From: CAIXPS01 sp034430115
Lineage (GTDB): Bacteria > Chloroflexota > Anaerolineae > J036 > Brachytrichaceae
Assembly: GCA_034430115.1 (NCBI GenBank)
Contig: DAOUFG010000017.1
Location: 50,553 to 114,552 of the forward strand
Direction of reading: 5' to 3'
DNA: 64,000 nt
Positions 1 through 8,525 of this stretch are shown here, piece after piece (positions within the stretch are counted from its first letter, which is position 1; every line of letters starts with the position of its first letter). The notes below the pieces were generated by a model, which saw nothing but the letters and a program-made list of their open reading frames with translations, searched no databases and was not told the origin of the DNA. A program made the position numbers and the translations under genes.

Positions 1-75
1 GCGCAGGCATAGACGCGGCGTATCCAGAGTGTCGAGCACGTCGGGGAAACTGGGGATTCCTGTGTATTGAGCCAT
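1..75 (-). CDS. Possible 5' end of a gene running off the left edge
   Basis: On the minus strand an ATG at 75 opens a reading frame that stays open to base 1 (25 codons; begins MAQYTGIPSF). It is divergent from arsR. No convincing ribosome-binding site precedes it. A second minus-strand frame, starting from an ATG near 90, is also open to the edge, so the frame is not certain. No family can be named from so short a piece. Confidence 0.3.
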   Translation of the reverse strand, partial: MAQYTGIPSFPDVLDTLDTPRLCLR

Positions 76-98
76 TGTCTGCCAATCGTATCATCCTC

Positions 99-143
99 TT
101 GACAATGCCCGCGCTGGGTGATAATATCAACGCGGATTGATAT
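99..143 (+). promoter_or_regulatory. arsR promoter with overlapping ArsR-type operator
   Basis: TTGACA at 99-104 and TAATAT at 122-127 are 17 bp apart, a good sigma-70-type promoter. The -10 box is covered by a perfect inverted repeat, ATATCAA (124-130), six bases, TTGATAT (137-143). ArsR proteins commonly repress by binding such dyads over the core promoter. The dyad ends at the arsR ATG (142), so the mRNA would begin only a few bases before the start codon. Confidence 0.8.
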
Positions 144-513
144 GAGCGCAATACCCGTAGATCAGTTAGCAGCCAGTTGTGCCATCAGCGTTGAGCCAGG
201 CGTGGACGCAACACGCGTGCTACCCTTGCTCAAGTTGATGAGCGAACCAAACCGGCTGAAGATATTTGCGTTGTTGGCCGGCGGAGAACGCTGCGTGTGC
301 GAGATCGAAGAGCACATGAAGCTGCCGCAAAACCTGGTATCGCATCACCTGGGCGTGTTGCGCGATGCGGGTTACATTCGCGCGCGACGCGCGGGGCGTT
401 GGGTCTACTACTCGGTGAACAAAGAAACACTCGCCGCGGTCTACCCCACCCTGTGCCACCTGTTCAACCCAGAGTGCGTGAACGACATGCAAAAATCTTG
501 TCAGGCAAGTTGA
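142..513 (+). CDS. arsR: ArsR-family arsenite-responsive repressor (first copy)
   Basis: This is a 123-residue winged-helix repressor of the ArsR/SmtB family. CVC at residues 51-53 lies in the helix that in classical ArsR proteins binds As(III). The recognition helix follows (SHHLGVLRDAG) and then the beta-wing (ARRAGRWVYYSV). A GTG at 118 would give a longer frame but lies inside the promoter, upstream of the expected transcript start. ATG 142 is therefore chosen, giving an almost leaderless mRNA. The operator over its own promoter implies autorepression relieved by arsenite. A similar dyad precedes the next gene, arsC, so it probably controls arsC-arsM too. A hairpin terminator follows directly. 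Confidence 0.9.
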   Translation: MSAIPVDQLAASCAISVEPGVDATRVLPLLKLMSEPNRLKIFALLAGGERCVCEIEEHMKLPQNLVSHHLGVLRDAGYIRARRAGRWVYYSVNKETLAAVYPTLCHLFNPECVNDMQKSCQAS

Positions 514-526
514 TAAGAACATGACC

Positions 527-550
527 AGCGCCACAAGGCGCTTTTATTTT
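527..550 (+). terminator. Rho-independent terminator after the first arsR
   Basis: AGCGCC (527-532), loop ACAA, GGCGCT (537-542), followed by TTTATTTT. This short GC stem with a U-rich tail separates arsR from the arsC-arsM unit. Confidence 0.7.
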
Positions 551-560
551 AGCGCAAAGC

Positions 561-576
561 ATCAATAAACATTGAT
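561..576 (+). promoter_or_regulatory. ArsR-type operator upstream of arsC
   Basis: ATCAAT (561-566), four bases, ATTGAT (571-576) is a perfect dyad. Its core, ATCAA-N6-TTGAT, is identical in layout to the operator at the first arsR (124-143). This suggests the same repressor controls the downstream arsC-arsM unit. I could not assign a clean -10/-35 pair here. Confidence 0.65.
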
Positions 577-617
577 ACGACAAAGATAGGAAAAAGTCTT
601 TCATGGAGGGTAATGAC

Positions 618-1094
618 ATGAGCGGTGAGAAATTACGTGTGTTGTTCATTTGTACGGGGAACTCGGCGCGTTCGCAGATGGCCGAAGCGATGCTACGCGA
701 CCTGACGAAGGGGAACATCGACGTCTTCAGCGCCGGCAGCGAGCCGCGCACCGAAATCCATCCCCTGGCGCGGCGCGTGATGGCGGAGCGATTCTACCTG
801 GACATGGCCGGCCAATATCCCAAACCCATCAGCCAATACCTGGGCCAGCACTTCGATTACATCATCGCCGTCTGCAACAAGGCCGCGGAGGCCTGCCCGG
901 TGTTCCCCGGCGACCCGGAACGGATCAACTGGTTCTATGACGATCCCGCAAAGGCGGAAGGCAGCGAAGAGCAACGATACCGCGCCTTTGAGACGGTGGC
1001 GCGCCAGATGATGTTGCGTATGCGCACCTGGCTGGAACTGCCGGCAGTTGCCAGTCGCGTGAAGGCAGCGGGCCAACCCCCCGTCGTCGCGTGA
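618..1094 (+). CDS. arsC: Arsenate reductase, thioredoxin-coupled low-molecular-weight PTP type (first copy)
   Basis: This 158-residue cytoplasmic enzyme would reduce arsenate to arsenite. The phosphatase-like P-loop CX5R is C12-T-G-N-S-A-R18. The second and third redox cysteines of the thioredoxin-coupled class are C86 and C93, in a CNKAAEAC segment, followed by the family's typical acidic DDP motif. An ATG at 603 is in frame, but GGAGGG at 605-610 sits seven bases before ATG 618 and would act as its ribosome-binding site, so 618 is preferred. The arsM gene follows after 30 bp, probably on the same transcript. An ArsR-type dyad lies at 561-576. The C-terminus is somewhat longer than in the second copy. 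Confidence 0.9.
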   Translation: MSGEKLRVLFICTGNSARSQMAEAMLRDLTKGNIDVFSAGSEPRTEIHPLARRVMAERFYLDMAGQYPKPISQYLGQHFDYIIAVCNKAAEACPVFPGDPERINWFYDDPAKAEGSEEQRYRAFETVARQMMLRMRTWLELPAVASRVKAAGQPPVVA

Positions 1095-1124
1095 GGAATA
1101 CACATTTCTAAAGAGGACAAACGT

Positions 1125-1889
1125 ATGGCTACGAATGCCGTCATTCAGATTGAAGATATCGACGTACACGAAGAGGTACGCGGGCACTATGCCGAACGCG
1201 CCAATAGCCTGCTCGAAGGCACGACCAGGCAGGCCTGTTGCGGCGATTCATCGTCGTGCGGATATTCCACGGCTGAACTGGAAACGTTGCCCGAAGATGT
1301 CCGGCAGGCCAGTTGGGGCTGTGGAGACCCGATCAGCCTGGCAGCCTTGCAACCGGGGCAACGCGTGTTGGACCTGGGCTCCGGCGGCGGGCTGGATTGC
1401 CTGCTCGCCGCGCAGAAGGTAGGCGAGACGGGTTGGGTGATCGGCGTGGACATGACGCCCCAGATGCTCTCGCTGGCGTGGCGCAACGCGGCAAAGGTTG
1501 GCCTGCGCAACGTAGAATTTCGCTATGGGCACATCGAAAACCTGCCGGTGGAGACGGGCACGATTGACGTGATCCTTTCCAACTGCGTCATCAACCTCTC
1601 ACCCAATAAGCCGGCCGTGTTCCGCGAGGCCTATCGCGTGTTGCGACAGGGCGGCAAGTTCGCCGTGTCGGATATCGTCTCGGATCAGGACATCCCCGCC
1701 TCGGCGTTGAATGATCTGCTGAGCCTGGCCGGGTGTGTCAGTGGCGCGATGAAGGAATCGGATTACCTGGATAGCCTTAAGACGGCCGGGTTTAGCGACG
1801 TGCGCGTGGTGGACCGCGGGCCATCGTCGGCCGTGCCCGGCACCGGCGTGCACGTCTGTAGCATACGTGTGGAGGCCTATAAGCGCTAA
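1125..1889 (+). CDS. arsM: Arsenite S-adenosylmethionine methyltransferase
   Basis: This 254-residue class I methyltransferase would methylate As(III), producing methylarsenite and further methylated forms. The SAM site is visible as VLDLGSGGG (about 81-89) and the acidic GVDM strand. The arsenite-binding cysteines expected for ArsM are present: C66 (WGCGDP), C154 (SNCVINL) and C204 (AGCVSG). The 50-residue spacing of the last two matches characterised ArsM enzymes. A further cluster, CCGDSSSC, lies at 38-45. It is probably co-transcribed with the upstream arsC. Trivalent methylated products are toxic, and the ArsP-like permease at 4588 could export them; that link is inference. Confidence 0.93.
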   Translation: MATNAVIQIEDIDVHEEVRGHYAERANSLLEGTTRQACCGDSSSCGYSTAELETLPEDVRQASWGCGDPISLAALQPGQRVLDLGSGGGLDCLLAAQKVGETGWVIGVDMTPQMLSLAWRNAAKVGLRNVEFRYGHIENLPVETGTIDVILSNCVINLSPNKPAVFREAYRVLRQGGKFAVSDIVSDQDIPASALNDLLSLAGCVSGAMKESDYLDSLKTAGFSDVRVVDRGPSSAVPGTGVHVCSIRVEAYKR

Positions 1890-1918
1890 GATTGAACGAA
1901 AAGCAGCAGGAAAAATCA

Positions 1919-1981
1919 AACCGCAAAGAACGCGGAGCGCGCAAAGACTTTAGGTGTCTTCCCTTTACGCCCTTTGCGGTT
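1919..1981. repeat. Intergenic inverted repeat, CCGCAAAG type
   Basis: AACCGCAAAG (1919-1928) and CTTTGCGGTT (1972-1981) are perfect 10-bp arms. The interior carries CGCAAAG-like and TTTACGCC-like words, and GGCGTTCTTGGCAGTTAAG follows at about 2027-2045. The same style of repeat (ACCGC.AAGAG arms) occurs at 19847-19921. It separates arsM from the second arsC and may terminate or stabilise the arsM transcript. Confidence 0.6.
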
Positions 1982-2050
1982 GAGTAATTGCGAATGCCAA
2001 TCTTGGCTGTTAGCCGTGAAAGTCCTGGCGTTCTTGGCAGTTAAGAAATC

Positions 2051-2494
2051 ATGACCAATCAAAAGAAACTACAGGTATTGACGCTCTGCACAGGTAATTC
2101 GGCGCGCTCTCAGATGGCCGAGGGAGTTCTGCGCACGCTCGGCGGCGAGTACGTTGACTCCTACAGCGCAGGCATCGCCCCCAGCCGGGTCAACCCGTTC
2201 GCCATCCGCGTGATGCATGAAATTGGCATCGACATCAGCAGCCAGTATTCCAAGTCGGTGATGGAATTCCTCAACAAATCGATCGACGTGGTCATCACGG
2301 TGTGCGATCAGGCCGCCGAAACCTGCCCCACCTTCCCCGGCAAGGTGGAACGTATTCACTGGAGCTTCCCCGACCCGGCCGCCGTGGAAGGCGATGAAGC
2401 CAAACTGGCAGCCTTCCGCGCCGTGCGCGATGGGCTCATCGAACGTTTCAGGCAATTTCTAAGCGAAAGGGACCTGGTGCCAGCACCGCGTTGA
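2051..2494 (+). CDS. arsC: Arsenate reductase, thioredoxin-coupled type (second copy)
   Basis: This 147-residue protein has the same fold and chemistry as the arsC at 618: P-loop C13-T-G-N-S-A-R19, redox cysteines C85 and C92 in CDQAAETC, then a PDPAA segment. The two copies are clearly diverged and are not a recent duplication. No strong Shine-Dalgarno and no ArsR-type dyad was found just upstream; the preceding 160 bp are an intergenic repeat. It could be read from the arsC-arsM promoter or a weak local one. The second arsR begins 96 bp downstream behind its own promoter. Confidence 0.9.
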   Translation: MTNQKKLQVLTLCTGNSARSQMAEGVLRTLGGEYVDSYSAGIAPSRVNPFAIRVMHEIGIDISSQYSKSVMEFLNKSIDVVITVCDQAAETCPTFPGKVERIHWSFPDPAAVEGDEAKLAAFRAVRDGLIERFRQFLSERDLVPAPR

Positions 2495-2520
2495 GCGTTG
2501 CAAGACGGCCCGACATCGGT

Positions 2521-2569
2521 TTGCATGTTCCTGGCTTGTTGCATACAATCCTATTCGGTTTATTGAATA
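2521..2569 (+). promoter_or_regulatory. Promoter and ATTC-N8-GAAT operator of the second arsR
   Basis: TTGCAT (2521-2526) and TACAAT (2544-2549) are 17 bp apart. Immediately downstream lies TATTC (2552-2556), eight bases, GAATA (2565-2569). The same ATTC-N8-GAAT dyad recurs at 4192-4207 and 4555-4570. A larger imperfect dyad, ATCCTAT (2548-2554) with ATAGGAT (2577-2583), overlaps it. Confidence 0.7.
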
Positions 2570-2590
2570 TTAATCGATAGGATCGGTGAA

Positions 2591-2983
2591 ATGGAAACAA
2601 GCGAGCAACTCGCCAAGGTGTTCAGGGCGCTCATGCACCCTGCGCGGCTGGAGATATTGGAGATACTGCGCGACGGCGAACAATGCGTGTGTCACATGGA
2701 GGCCCACCTGGGGTATCGCCAGGCATACATTTCACAACATCTAACCGTCTTACGCGAAGCTGGTTTGGTTGAAGACCGGCGCGACGGCTGGAATATTTTC
2801 TATCACGTCAGCAAGCCCGACGTGTTTCAAGTGATCGAGCAGGCAAAGGCCATGCTGGGCATCAGCACCAAGCCGGTGAGCCGGCAGAGCGCCCCAGTCG
2901 CCTGCCCGTGTCCAAAGTGCGCCGCAAAACGAGCAAATGTCGTGTTGTTGGCGGACGCGGAGGGCCGGTGCTGTAGTACCTGA
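2591..2983 (+). CDS. arsR: ArsR-family repressor (second copy) with cysteine-rich tail
   Basis: This 130-residue winged-helix repressor carries C32-V-C34 in the same position as the first copy, plus an extra C-terminal set: C105, C107, C110 and the adjacent pair C127-C128. The recognition helix is QAYISQHLTVLREAG. The tail cysteines could add metalloid ligands or tune selectivity; this is inference. It is followed 18 bp later by acr3, so the two are probably co-transcribed. The dyad in its leader (2552-2569) also appears before the mini-thioredoxin and ArsP-like genes. This suggests a regulon distinct from that of the first ArsR. Confidence 0.9.
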   Translation: METSEQLAKVFRALMHPARLEILEILRDGEQCVCHMEAHLGYRQAYISQHLTVLREAGLVEDRRDGWNIFYHVSKPDVFQVIEQAKAMLGISTKPVSRQSAPVACPCPKCAAKRANVVLLADAEGRCCST

Positions 2984-3001
2984 AGGCCCACGGAGCCTTG
3001 A

Positions 3002-4141
<1,140 letters not shown>

Positions 4142-4183
4142 ACTCGCCCAGAAATGTCACATGGCAATCCTGACGGTTGTCAC

Positions 4184-4212
4184 TTGATTACATTCAGCTT
4201 ATCGAATATGAT
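4184..4212 (+). promoter_or_regulatory. Promoter with internal ATTC-N8-GAAT operator
   Basis: TTGATT (4184-4189) and TATGAT (4207-4212) are 17 bp apart. The dyad ATTC (4192-4195), eight bases, GAAT (4204-4207) sits almost wholly in the spacer, an ideal position for repression. It matches the dyad at the second arsR. Confidence 0.7.
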
Positions 4213-4259
4213 TTACGCATTAGCTTGAGGCGCGACACAACATCATTGGAGGTTGCAAG

Positions 4260-4496
4260 ATGATTCACATCAAAATTCTAGGTTCGGGCTGCCCGACCTG
4301 TAAGCGGCTGGAAGAGACCGTTCGCAAAGTCGCTACGGCACAGGGCATCCAGATCGACGTCGAAAAAATTACCGACTATAACGACATGATGAAGTGGAAC
4401 ATCATGCAAACGCCGGGCCTGGTGGTCAACGACAAGCTGGTATCGGCAGGGCGCATCCCCAAAGAGGATGAACTGATCAAACTGCTGGCTGCTTAA
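4260..4496 (+). CDS. Small thioredoxin-fold redox protein (CPTC)
   Basis: This 78-residue protein of the redox-active disulfide / thioredoxin_3 family has active site C11-P-T-C14 and the cis-proline region TPGLVVN that closes the active site. GGAGG at 4248-4252 is well placed before ATG 4260. In ars islands and beside ArsP/DUF318 permeases such mini-thioredoxins are recurrent. A plausible role is electron delivery to ArsC or thiol chemistry on the exported arsenical; this is inference. It has its own operator-promoter and a terminator immediately after, so it can be made as a monocistronic message. Confidence 0.85.
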   Translation: MIHIKILGSGCPTCKRLEETVRKVATAQGIQIDVEKITDYNDMMKWNIMQTPGLVVNDKLVSAGRIPKEDELIKLLAA

Positions 4497-4504
4497 CCCT
4501 AACC

Positions 4505-4543
4505 AGGTGATCGTGGCAGTCAACGCCCGATCACCTTTTTTTT
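4505..4543 (+). terminator. Strong rho-independent terminator after the mini-thioredoxin gene
   Basis: AGGTGATCG (4505-4513) pairs with CGATCACCT (4528-4536), with a 14-base loop and a run of eight T starting at 4536. It separates the thioredoxin gene from the permease gene. Confidence 0.85.
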
Positions 4544-4554
4544 ACGAACATCAC

Positions 4555-4570
4555 ATTCAATCAACCGAAT
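4555..4570 (+). promoter_or_regulatory. ATTC-N8-GAAT operator upstream of the ArsP-like gene
   Basis: ATTC (4555-4558), eight bases, GAAT (4567-4570). Read on the other strand the spacer is GGTTGATT, differing by one base from GGTTTATT in the second arsR operator. A -35/-10 pair could not be set with confidence. Confidence 0.6.
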
Positions 4571-4587
4571 AAGTTCAAGGTTCGCTC

Positions 4588-5637
4588 ATGCACTCATCCC
4601 TATCTGAAAGCACTTTAAAACGTTTCAAGGCGCGGCCCTTTCTCATCACCGGCGTCGCCGCTGCTGCGTGGCTGGTTGCCTACAACGTCATCGACCCGTT
4701 GGCCCAGTTCCTCACTTATGGCCTGTTGGGCCTGGCATCCGGCTCGCGGCTGGGCGAAGCGGTGGCGTTCTTCCTCTACGACGTGCCCAAGATCCTGTTG
4801 CTGCTCGGCGGCATGATCTTTCTGATCTCCATCGTGCGCACATTCTTCAGCCCCGAGCGCACGCGCGCCCTGCTGGGCGGCAAACGCCAGGGCGTCGGGA
4901 ACGTGCTGGCCGCTATGCTGGGCATCGTGACGCCATTTTGTTCGTGTTCGGCGGTGCCGTTGTTCATCGGCTTCGTAGAAAGCGGCATCCCGTTGGGGGT
5001 GACGTTTTCGTTCCTGATCGCAGCACCCACGATCAACGAAGTAGCCGTGATCCTGCTCTACGGCATGTTCGGCTGGCAGGTCGCAGCGCTCTACATCGCT
5101 TCGGGCCTGCTCATCGCCGTCATCGCCGGGTTCATCATCGGGAAGCTGAAGCTGGAACGCTACGTCGAAGATTTCGTCTGGCAATTGCAGGCCGGCAGCG
5201 GTGGGATCGAAGAACATCTCACCTGGGAAGACCGCTTCGAGCGCGCCTGGGAGAGTGTGAAGCAGATTGTGGGCAAGGTGTGGCCCTATGTCATCGTCGG
5301 CATCGCCGTTGGGGCAGGCATTCATGGCTACGTGCCACAAGAGGCGCTGGCCGACATCATGGGCAAACAAGCCTGGTGGTCGGTGCCGGCGGCGGTGCTA
5401 TTGGGCGTTCCGCTCTATTCGAACGCCGCCGGGGTGATTCCAATCGTCGGCACGCTCATCGAGAAGGGCGCCAGCCTGGGCACCGTGCTGGCGTTCATGA
5501 TGTCGATAGTGGGGCTCAGCCTGCCGGAGACGATCATTCTGCGCCGGGTGTTGAAACCACAACTGATCGCGGTCTTCATCGGCGTCATCGCGCTCGCCAT
5601 CATCCTCACAGGATACCTATTTAACCTGGTCATGTGA
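4588..5637 (+). CDS. ArsP-like / DUF318 permease
   Basis: This 349-residue membrane protein of the UPF0718/DUF318 permease family has about eight hydrophobic segments. The hallmark of the first repeat, FCSCSAVPLF, gives C118 and C120. The second repeat carries LYSNAAGVIP. The family includes ArsP, which exports trivalent methylated arsenicals, and copper/zinc-linked permeases. Next to arsM and in the same ArsR-type regulon, ArsP is the most economical reading, but substrate is inference. A hydrophilic loop (about 190-220, rich in Glu/Trp) separates the halves. A weak AAGG precedes ATG 4588. Confidence 0.8.
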   Translation: MHSSLSESTLKRFKARPFLITGVAAAAWLVAYNVIDPLAQFLTYGLLGLASGSRLGEAVAFFLYDVPKILLLLGGMIFLISIVRTFFSPERTRALLGGKRQGVGNVLAAMLGIVTPFCSCSAVPLFIGFVESGIPLGVTFSFLIAAPTINEVAVILLYGMFGWQVAALYIASGLLIAVIAGFIIGKLKLERYVEDFVWQLQAGSGGIEEHLTWEDRFERAWESVKQIVGKVWPYVIVGIAVGAGIHGYVPQEALADIMGKQAWWSVPAAVLLGVPLYSNAAGVIPIVGTLIEKGASLGTVLAFMMSIVGLSLPETIILRRVLKPQLIAVFIGVIALAIILTGYLFNLVM

Positions 5638-5699
5638 GGGGCAACTGCCGCCGCCCACCCTCCCAGGAATGGGACATCAGGGTTATGATGGCGAGAGAC

Positions 5700-6482
5700 A
5701 TGAGCGAACCTATTCTGAACATTGAAGCACTGACATTAAAACGCAACGAACGAGAAATCCTGCACGACGTGAACCTGAGCATCTACTCAGGCGAAGTCCA
5801 TGCGCTGCTTGGGCTAAACGGCTCGGGCAAATCTTCACTGGCCTATACGATCATGGGCTGCGACGGCTACGCGCCCGACGCAGGACGCATCCTCTTTGAA
5901 GGGACTGACCTGAACGGCCTTTCGATCACCCAGCGCGCCCGCCTGGGCATCACCCTGGCCTGGCAAGAGCCGGCCCGGTTCGAAGGCATCCCGGTCGGCA
6001 AATATGTGGAGCTGGGCACCAACCCGCCCGACCGCGAGAAGGTGATCGCCGCGCTGGACGCGGTGGCGCTGCCAGTGAAAGCCTACGGCTACCGCGCAGC
6101 CGACCGCACCCTCTCCGGGGGGGAACGCAAGCGCGTGGAACTTGCCTCTGTGTATGCCATGCACCCACGCCTGGCCATCCTGGACGAACCCGATTCGGGC
6201 ATCGACATCCTGACCCTGAGCGACGTGACGCAATTGATCCGCCAGATGGCGCGCGAAGGCACCGCCGTGCTGCTCATTTCGCATCGCGACGAACTGGTGG
6301 AAGCGGCGGACAGCGTGTCGTTGATGTGCGCCGGCTCGGTGCTGTTTACGGGGAAACCGGCTGAGGCACGCCGCTACTTCACCACCCGCTGCATCCCACA
6401 CGTGGAATCTTCGGGCAACCGGCCCTGGGACCAGACGCAGCCTGGCAATGCCACCGCCGCGTTGAACATGGAGGCGAACTGA
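5700..6482 (+). CDS. sufC: SufC-type ABC ATPase of iron-sulfur cluster assembly
   Basis: This 260-residue cytosolic ABC ATPase powers SufB/SufD-type scaffolds during Fe-S assembly. Walker A is GLNGSGKSS (about 38-46), the signature is LSGGERKRVE, and Walker B is LAILDEPDSGIDI. The D-S-G-I-D in the D-loop is typical of SufC. In-frame starts occur at GTG 5634 and ATG 5685/5688. ATG 5700 fits the family N-terminus and follows a GCGAGAG stretch, so it is preferred. The next gene overlaps the stop as TGATG. It is placed after the ars island, but 62 bp from the permease and without an ArsR-type dyad. Confidence 0.9.
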   Translation: MSEPILNIEALTLKRNEREILHDVNLSIYSGEVHALLGLNGSGKSSLAYTIMGCDGYAPDAGRILFEGTDLNGLSITQRARLGITLAWQEPARFEGIPVGKYVELGTNPPDREKVIAALDAVALPVKAYGYRAADRTLSGGERKRVELASVYAMHPRLAILDEPDSGIDILTLSDVTQLIRQMAREGTAVLLISHRDELVEAADSVSLMCAGSVLFTGKPAEARRYFTTRCIPHVESSGNRPWDQTQPGNATAALNMEAN

Positions 6483-7468
6483 TGCCGGCACCTACAACAC
6501 GCCAACATGCAAACGAACAACGCCCCGGTTGGGCCGGCGAAATGGCGGCCATGATGGACGCCTACCGGCAGGCCGGCGGCGATGCGCAGTCCTTGCAATT
6601 GCCGGAGGTCGCAACGCTGGTCGTCAGCGCGAACGAGGTGCTGATGGCACACGAAATCCCCGGCATTCACATGGAAGCGCAGCCGCTGGAACACGGCGTG
6701 CAGGCGCGCATCGTGGTTGACCCCGGCACAAAGGTGGAACACCCGGTACATTTGTGCTTCGGCGTCATCCCCGCCGAAGGGGTTCAAGAGATCGTCGCCG
6801 ATTACGAGATTGGCGAGGGGGCGGAGGCGCAATTCCTGGCCCACTGCTCATTCCCCAATGCCGTGCGGGTGCAGCATCATATGCAGGCGCACATCCACGT
6901 CGGCCGCAACGCGCGCCTGACCTATACCGAAGAACACTTCCACGGCCCCACCGGCGGGGTGGAGGTGCTGCCGCACTCCGAGGTCGTGGTGGAAGAAGGC
7001 GGGCGCTTTGTGACCACCTTCAGCCTGACGCGCGGGCGGGTGGGACGCATGGATCTGGATTACGTGGTGGACGCCGGGCCCGGCGCAGTGGTGGAGATGA
7101 CCACCAAAGCCTATGGCAAAGCCGACGATCAGATCCGCGTGAACGAAGTCGTGCGGCTGAACGGCGCAAAGGCGCACGGGTTGACGCGCACACGCGTCGC
7201 GGCGCGCGATTCGGCTGTCAGCCAGGTGTTCACCACCATGGAAGGCAACGCGCCGGCAGCGCGCGGGCACATGGACTGCACCGAAGTTGTGCGCGGGCAC
7301 GCACAGGCACACAACACGCCGGTGGTGGTGGTGCGTAACGATCAGGCACAAGTGACGCACGAGGCAGCCATCGGCACTGTGAACCGCAAAGAGCTGGAGT
7401 CACTCCTGGCGCGTGGCCTGGACGAGGACGAAGCGGTGGACCTCATCATCCGCGGCATGATCCGCTGA
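6482..7468 (+). CDS. sufB: SufB/SufD-family Fe-S scaffold protein
   Basis: This 328-residue SufBD-family protein is markedly shorter than E. coli SufB. The beta-helix core is rich in H/V repeats (HSEVVVEEGG, HGLTRTRVAA). Near the C-terminus the conserved HMDC-TE segment supplies Cys266, the likely scaffold cysteine. The family's final motif THEAAIG...LLARGLDEDEA-DLIIRGMI is present. Translationally coupled to sufC (TGATG), and no sufD, sufS or sufU follows. This resembles the minimal two-gene SUF-like systems described from archaea and anaerobes, where one B-type subunit forms a homodimer with SufC. Confidence 0.85.
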   Translation: MPAPTTRQHANEQRPGWAGEMAAMMDAYRQAGGDAQSLQLPEVATLVVSANEVLMAHEIPGIHMEAQPLEHGVQARIVVDPGTKVEHPVHLCFGVIPAEGVQEIVADYEIGEGAEAQFLAHCSFPNAVRVQHHMQAHIHVGRNARLTYTEEHFHGPTGGVEVLPHSEVVVEEGGRFVTTFSLTRGRVGRMDLDYVVDAGPGAVVEMTTKAYGKADDQIRVNEVVRLNGAKAHGLTRTRVAARDSAVSQVFTTMEGNAPAARGHMDCTEVVRGHAQAHNTPVVVVRNDQAQVTHEAAIGTVNRKELESLLARGLDEDEAVDLIIRGMIR

Positions 7469-7549
7469 CGCGAGCGCCGCAGTGCACGTCCCTCAGATTT
7501 TTCAAGCAACACATAGAAACGAAGTCGCAAGGGATTTCGATCTAAAGAA

Positions 7550-7578
7550 GCTCGGGGCAAGTGAATCCTGCCCCGAGC
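7550..7578. terminator. Hairpin between convergent sufB and modB
   Basis: GCTCGGGGCA (7550-7559) and TGCCCCGAGC (7569-7578) form a perfect 10-bp stem with a nine-base loop. There is no T run on the plus side; on the minus side TTCTTT follows. It probably terminates modB transcripts, perhaps both directions. Confidence 0.55.
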
Positions 7579-7632
7579 GCAGTGGATGCAGGCGGCAGAT
7601 TTCTGGCGGATTTCACATCGCATGCTCCGCGA

Positions 7633-8517
7633 CTACTGGTCAGCGTGGACGAGCAGGATCCTGGTAAACAGCAAGACGAAGAAGGACAGCAGCAGCAAAA
7701 TCACCGACAAAGTCACAGCGTTCTCCAGGTCCGTTTCAAACCCCAGGTAGATCGCCAGCGGCATGGTTTGCGTCACGCCCTGCAAGTTGCCCGCAAAAAG
7801 GATGGTCGCGCCAAATTCACCCAGCGCGCGCGCCCAACTCATCGCAACCCCGCTTACCAGCCCGGGCCAGGCCAGCGGCAGCGTGATATCACGGAAGATG
7901 CGCCAGTTGCTTGCTCCGTCCAGGGCCGCTGCCTGGCGCAGGTCAACTTCGATGCCGGCCAGCGCAATGGTCGCCGCTTTGATGTAGAACGGCGAAGCCA
8001 CGAACGTCTGCGCCATGACCACGGCAACCGGCGTGAAGACGACGTTCACGTCCAGCGCATTCAGCGCCGGGCCCAGTAACCCGCGCCGGCCAAACGCCAG
8101 CAACAACGCGATGCCCGCCACCGACGGCGGCAGGACGGTGGGCAGATCGACGAACGTGTCGATGAGGCGCACCCAGCGGCCGCGTTGTGTGGCCAATAGA
8201 TAAGCCATCGGCGTGCCAAGCAACACGATGGCAACCGCGCTGACCAGCGTGGTGCTAAAACTGAGCCCCAACGCCTGGTGCACCTTTTCCTGCGAAAGAT
8301 GCATGGCAAGCTGATCGATGGGTGTGCGCATCAATAGAGCAGCCAACGGCAACCCAAGGAAGAGCAAAAGCGGCAGCGCCAGCAAACGCCACAACCCATC
8401 CATGGAGCGGCGTGCTACGCGTGAGGCGCCGGCGGCAAGACGAAGCCGGTTCACAGAAGACGGCACCGGCTTCGTCACATCAGAACGGTCGATCACGTTT
8501 AATGGGTCGATGTTCAT
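7633..8517 (-). CDS. modB: Molybdate ABC transporter permease
   Basis: This 294-residue inner-membrane permease has about six hydrophobic segments. The cytoplasmic EAA loop that docks to the ATPase reads DLRQAAALDGASNWRIF followed by PLAWPGL. The family signature ALGEFGATI near the C-terminus is typical of ModB/CysT-type proteins. A hydrophilic N-terminal extension of about 40 residues precedes the first membrane segment, so a later start is possible. It begins 8 bp after modA and is clearly co-transcribed. No modC ATPase follows; the next gene is convergent sufB. The ATPase must be encoded elsewhere or shared. Confidence 0.88.
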   Translation of the reverse strand: MNIDPLNVIDRSDVTKPVPSSVNRLRLAAGASRVARRSMDGLWRLLALPLLLFLGLPLAALLMRTPIDQLAMHLSQEKVHQALGLSFSTTLVSAVAIVLLGTPMAYLLATQRGRWVRLIDTFVDLPTVLPPSVAGIALLLAFGRRGLLGPALNALDVNVVFTPVAVVMAQTFVASPFYIKAATIALAGIEVDLRQAAALDGASNWRIFRDITLPLAWPGLVSGVAMSWARALGEFGATILFAGNLQGVTQTMPLAIYLGFETDLENAVTLSVILLLLSFFVLLFTRILLVHADQ

Positions 8518-8525
8518 TCGCCTGG

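Noticed and set aside
118..141. GTG 118 as arsR start
   Set aside because: It lies between the -35 and -10 boxes, upstream of the expected transcript start.
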